Shown: piece after piece, positions 62,938 through 64,000 of the stretch
Numbering within the stretch: position 1 is the first letter of the stretch
How the letters are laid out: every line of letters starts with the position of its first letter
Assembly (NCBI RefSeq): GCF_034424315.1
Contig: NZ_CP139972.1
Location: forward strand, 7,386,501-7,450,500
Source: Chitinophaga sancti
GTDB taxonomy: Bacteria; Bacteroidota; Bacteroidia; Chitinophagales; Chitinophagaceae
Direction of reading: 5' to 3'
Length of the DNA stretch: 64,000 nucleotides
The notes under the pieces: generated by a model
The model's database searches: none
What the model was told of the DNA's origin: nothing
What the model saw: only the letters and a program-made list of their open reading frames with translations
Program-made: the position numbers and the translations under genes

Positions 62938-63386
62938 TAAGAATACACAAATTGATCGCTACCAGCCTGGGCATTGGCTATATAGGCAAGGGCGGAGGAA
63001 CGGTTGCAGCCGCAGTCGCCGCACTGGTTTGGTACCTTGTACTGGCTGGTAGCAATCCTGCCAACTTTTGGCCATTACTTTTAACAGTGGCAATCACATT
63101 ATTAGGCATCTGGTCTGGCACGGAAGTAGAACCCTACTGGGGCAAAGACGACAAGAAAGTCGTGATCGACGAGGTTGCAGGGATGATGATAAGCGTGCTG
63201 TTCGTACCTGTCACCCCGGCATACATATTGGCTGGTTTGGTTTTATTTCGTTTTTTTGATATAGTAAAACCTTTGTATATCAGGCGCACAGAGGCTCTTC
63301 CGGGCGGTGTAGGCGTAATGATGGACGATATTGTTGCGGGGATCTATTCCAATATATTGTTGCAACTGGTAATACATTTGATATAG
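62934..63386 (+). CDS. pgpA: PgpA-like phosphatidylglycerophosphatase A
   Basis: The protein has 150 residues and four hydrophobic segments. The family pattern is clear: LIATSLGIGYIGKGGGTVAA, KKVVIDEVAGMMISVLFVP, FRFFDIVKPLYIRRTEALPG and GVGVMMDDIVAGIYSN. It is a membrane phosphatase that removes phosphate from phosphatidylglycerol phosphate or, in the inositol-lipid loci of Bacteroides, from a phosphorylated inositol lipid. The 4-bp overlap with the inositol synthase gene favours the second role here. This is inference. Confidence 0.88.
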   Translation: MIRIHKLIATSLGIGYIGKGGGTVAAAVAALVWYLVLAGSNPANFWPLLLTVAITLLGIWSGTEVEPYWGKDDKKVVIDEVAGMMISVLFVPVTPAYILAGLVLFRFFDIVKPLYIRRTEALPGGVGVMMDDIVAGIYSNILLQLVIHLI

Positions 63387-63423
63387 AGTTATTGGGTACG
63401 CGTTTTGCAGAATTGTAGACCAT

Positions 63424-63792
63424 ATGCGTTTTATTAAAGCACAAGCTTCGGCACTGGTGGCGACCGGAGTTCAATTTATAGTATCCTTTTTACTATTACA
63501 TACATGGGAGGGATATGGTGTAGCTGCCAATGTGACAGGAGTGATCTGTGGAGGTATTACCAACTTTATAATAAACAGAAGGTGGGTATACCAAAAAGGG
63601 AACGACACATGGAACTGGCAAGCTATGAAATATATCATTGTCTGGTTCGGAAACCTGATAGTCAATACTACCTGCTTTTGGGTATTGGCAAATTATACCG
63701 CTATTGATCAGCGTGTGGCTATGGTCATGGCATCGGTTATCACCGCCGTCGGGTATAACTACGGAATGCAAAAGCGGTTTGTTTTTAAATGA
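63424..63792 (+). CDS. GtrA-family membrane protein
   Basis: The protein has 122 residues with four membrane helices. GtrA motifs are MRFIKAQASALVATGVQFIV, GVICGGITNFIINRRWVYQK and AVGYNYGMQKRFVFK at the end. Family members help move undecaprenyl-phosphate-linked glucose or otherwise modify surface polysaccharides or lipids. In this operon it may act on a glycosylated or inositol lipid. It lies 37 bp after pgpA and 9 bp before the next gene. Confidence 0.88.
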   Translation: MRFIKAQASALVATGVQFIVSFLLLHTWEGYGVAANVTGVICGGITNFIINRRWVYQKGNDTWNWQAMKYIIVWFGNLIVNTTCFWVLANYTAIDQRVAMVMASVITAVGYNYGMQKRFVFK

Positions 63793-63801
63793 TTTTGGTT
63801 A

Positions 63802-64000
63802 ATGAATGGATTTAAACATATAGTATCCGGAATTTTTTTACTGCTCGTCTCTGGCTTTAGTTCGGTAATCGCACAAACGACCACCACCGTTAAAGGTACT
63901 GTTACTGATAGCCGTACCGGGGCCCCCTTACCTTTTGTTAACGTTTTTATTCCGGGCACTAGTATCGGTACTGGTACTGACGCTGATGGTAAATATCAGC
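63802..64000 (+). CDS. Carboxypeptidase-regulatory-domain outer-membrane protein, N-terminal part
   Basis: About 66 residues are visible before the window ends. A signal peptide (MNGFKHIVSGIFLLLVSGFS, then SVIAQ) is followed by a CarboxypepD_reg-like beta-sandwich (VKGTVTDSRTGAPLPFVNVF, then GTSIGTGTDADGKYQ). This domain begins many Bacteroidota outer-membrane proteins, including DUF5686 and TonB-dependent types, so the full identity cannot be told. It follows the GtrA gene by 9 bp in the same direction. Confidence 0.8.
   Translation, partial: MNGFKHIVSGIFLLLVSGFSSVIAQTTTTVKGTVTDSRTGAPLPFVNVFIPGTSIGTGTDADGKYQ

Overview
The window looks like a chromosome segment of a Bacteroidota bacterium, most likely a Chitinophaga-type member of the Chitinophagaceae. 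This placement is inference. It rests on a secreted protein with a C-terminal type B sorting domain of the type IX secretion system (T9SS), promoter -7 elements of the TAnnTTTG type, an UpxY/NusG-like antiterminator in a polysaccharide locus, a serine-palmitoyltransferase/sphingolipid operon, a DUF983 protein and a carboxypeptidase-regulatory-domain outer-membrane protein. No rRNA, tRNA, CRISPR array or intact insertion sequence was seen.

Layout. (1) 1-6.4 kb, mixed: the 5' end of an acyl-CoA carboxylase carboxyltransferase gene, a small lipoprotein, a LuxE-type acyl-protein synthetase, an unknown protein, a repeat-rich intergenic region, a T9SS-secreted SprB-repeat protein and a histidine kinase/response regulator pair. 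(2) 6.7-34.5 kb: one long co-directional exopolysaccharide locus of colanic-acid-like composition. It has a LuxR-type regulator, Wza, Wzc with a Tyr-Gly-rich tail, an UpxY-like antiterminator, GDP-mannose, GDP-L-fucose and UDP-glucuronate enzymes, Wzx, Wzy, a WcaJ initiating transferase, six further glycosyltransferases, three acyltransferase-3 proteins, a WcaF-like acetyltransferase, a pyruvyltransferase-like protein, a VanZ protein and a beta-propeller protein. It closes with a degenerate histidine-kinase-like gene. Most genes abut or overlap, so they are probably co-transcribed.

(3) 34.6-36.1 kb: malate:quinone oxidoreductase. (4) 36.4-48.5 kb: nitrate/nitrite assimilation. On the minus strand run nirB, nirD, a beta-barrel porin, a NarK transporter, a nitrate reductase fused to a NirB-type flavoprotein/[2Fe-2S] module, and a rubredoxin-tailed protein. 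Diverging from nirB are the siroheme gene cobA/sumT and a Cys-rich Crp/Fnr regulator. The shared promoter region holds two Crp/Fnr-like palindromes. A NarXL-like pair (TPR histidine kinase plus LuxR regulator) follows convergently.

(5) 51.2-57.6 kb: a small ORF or sRNA candidate, DUF983 and AraC genes, a large AsmA-like protein, a 112-bp MITE-like inverted-repeat element and a Gly/Asn/Arg-rich secreted protein. (6) 57.8-63.8 kb: a structured 5' region with two 33-nt direct repeats, then serine palmitoyltransferase, a GNAT protein (ceramide-synthase candidate), an NAD-dependent reductase, myo-inositol-3-phosphate synthase, a PgpA-like phosphatase and a GtrA protein. Together these read as a ceramide/inositol-sphingolipid operon. 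The window ends inside a carboxypeptidase-regulatory-domain protein.

The best candidates for something undescribed are the tandem-repeat leader of the sphingolipid operon, the MITE-like element, the fused nitrate reductase with its rubredoxin partner, and two unusual signalling proteins that bracket the exopolysaccharide locus.
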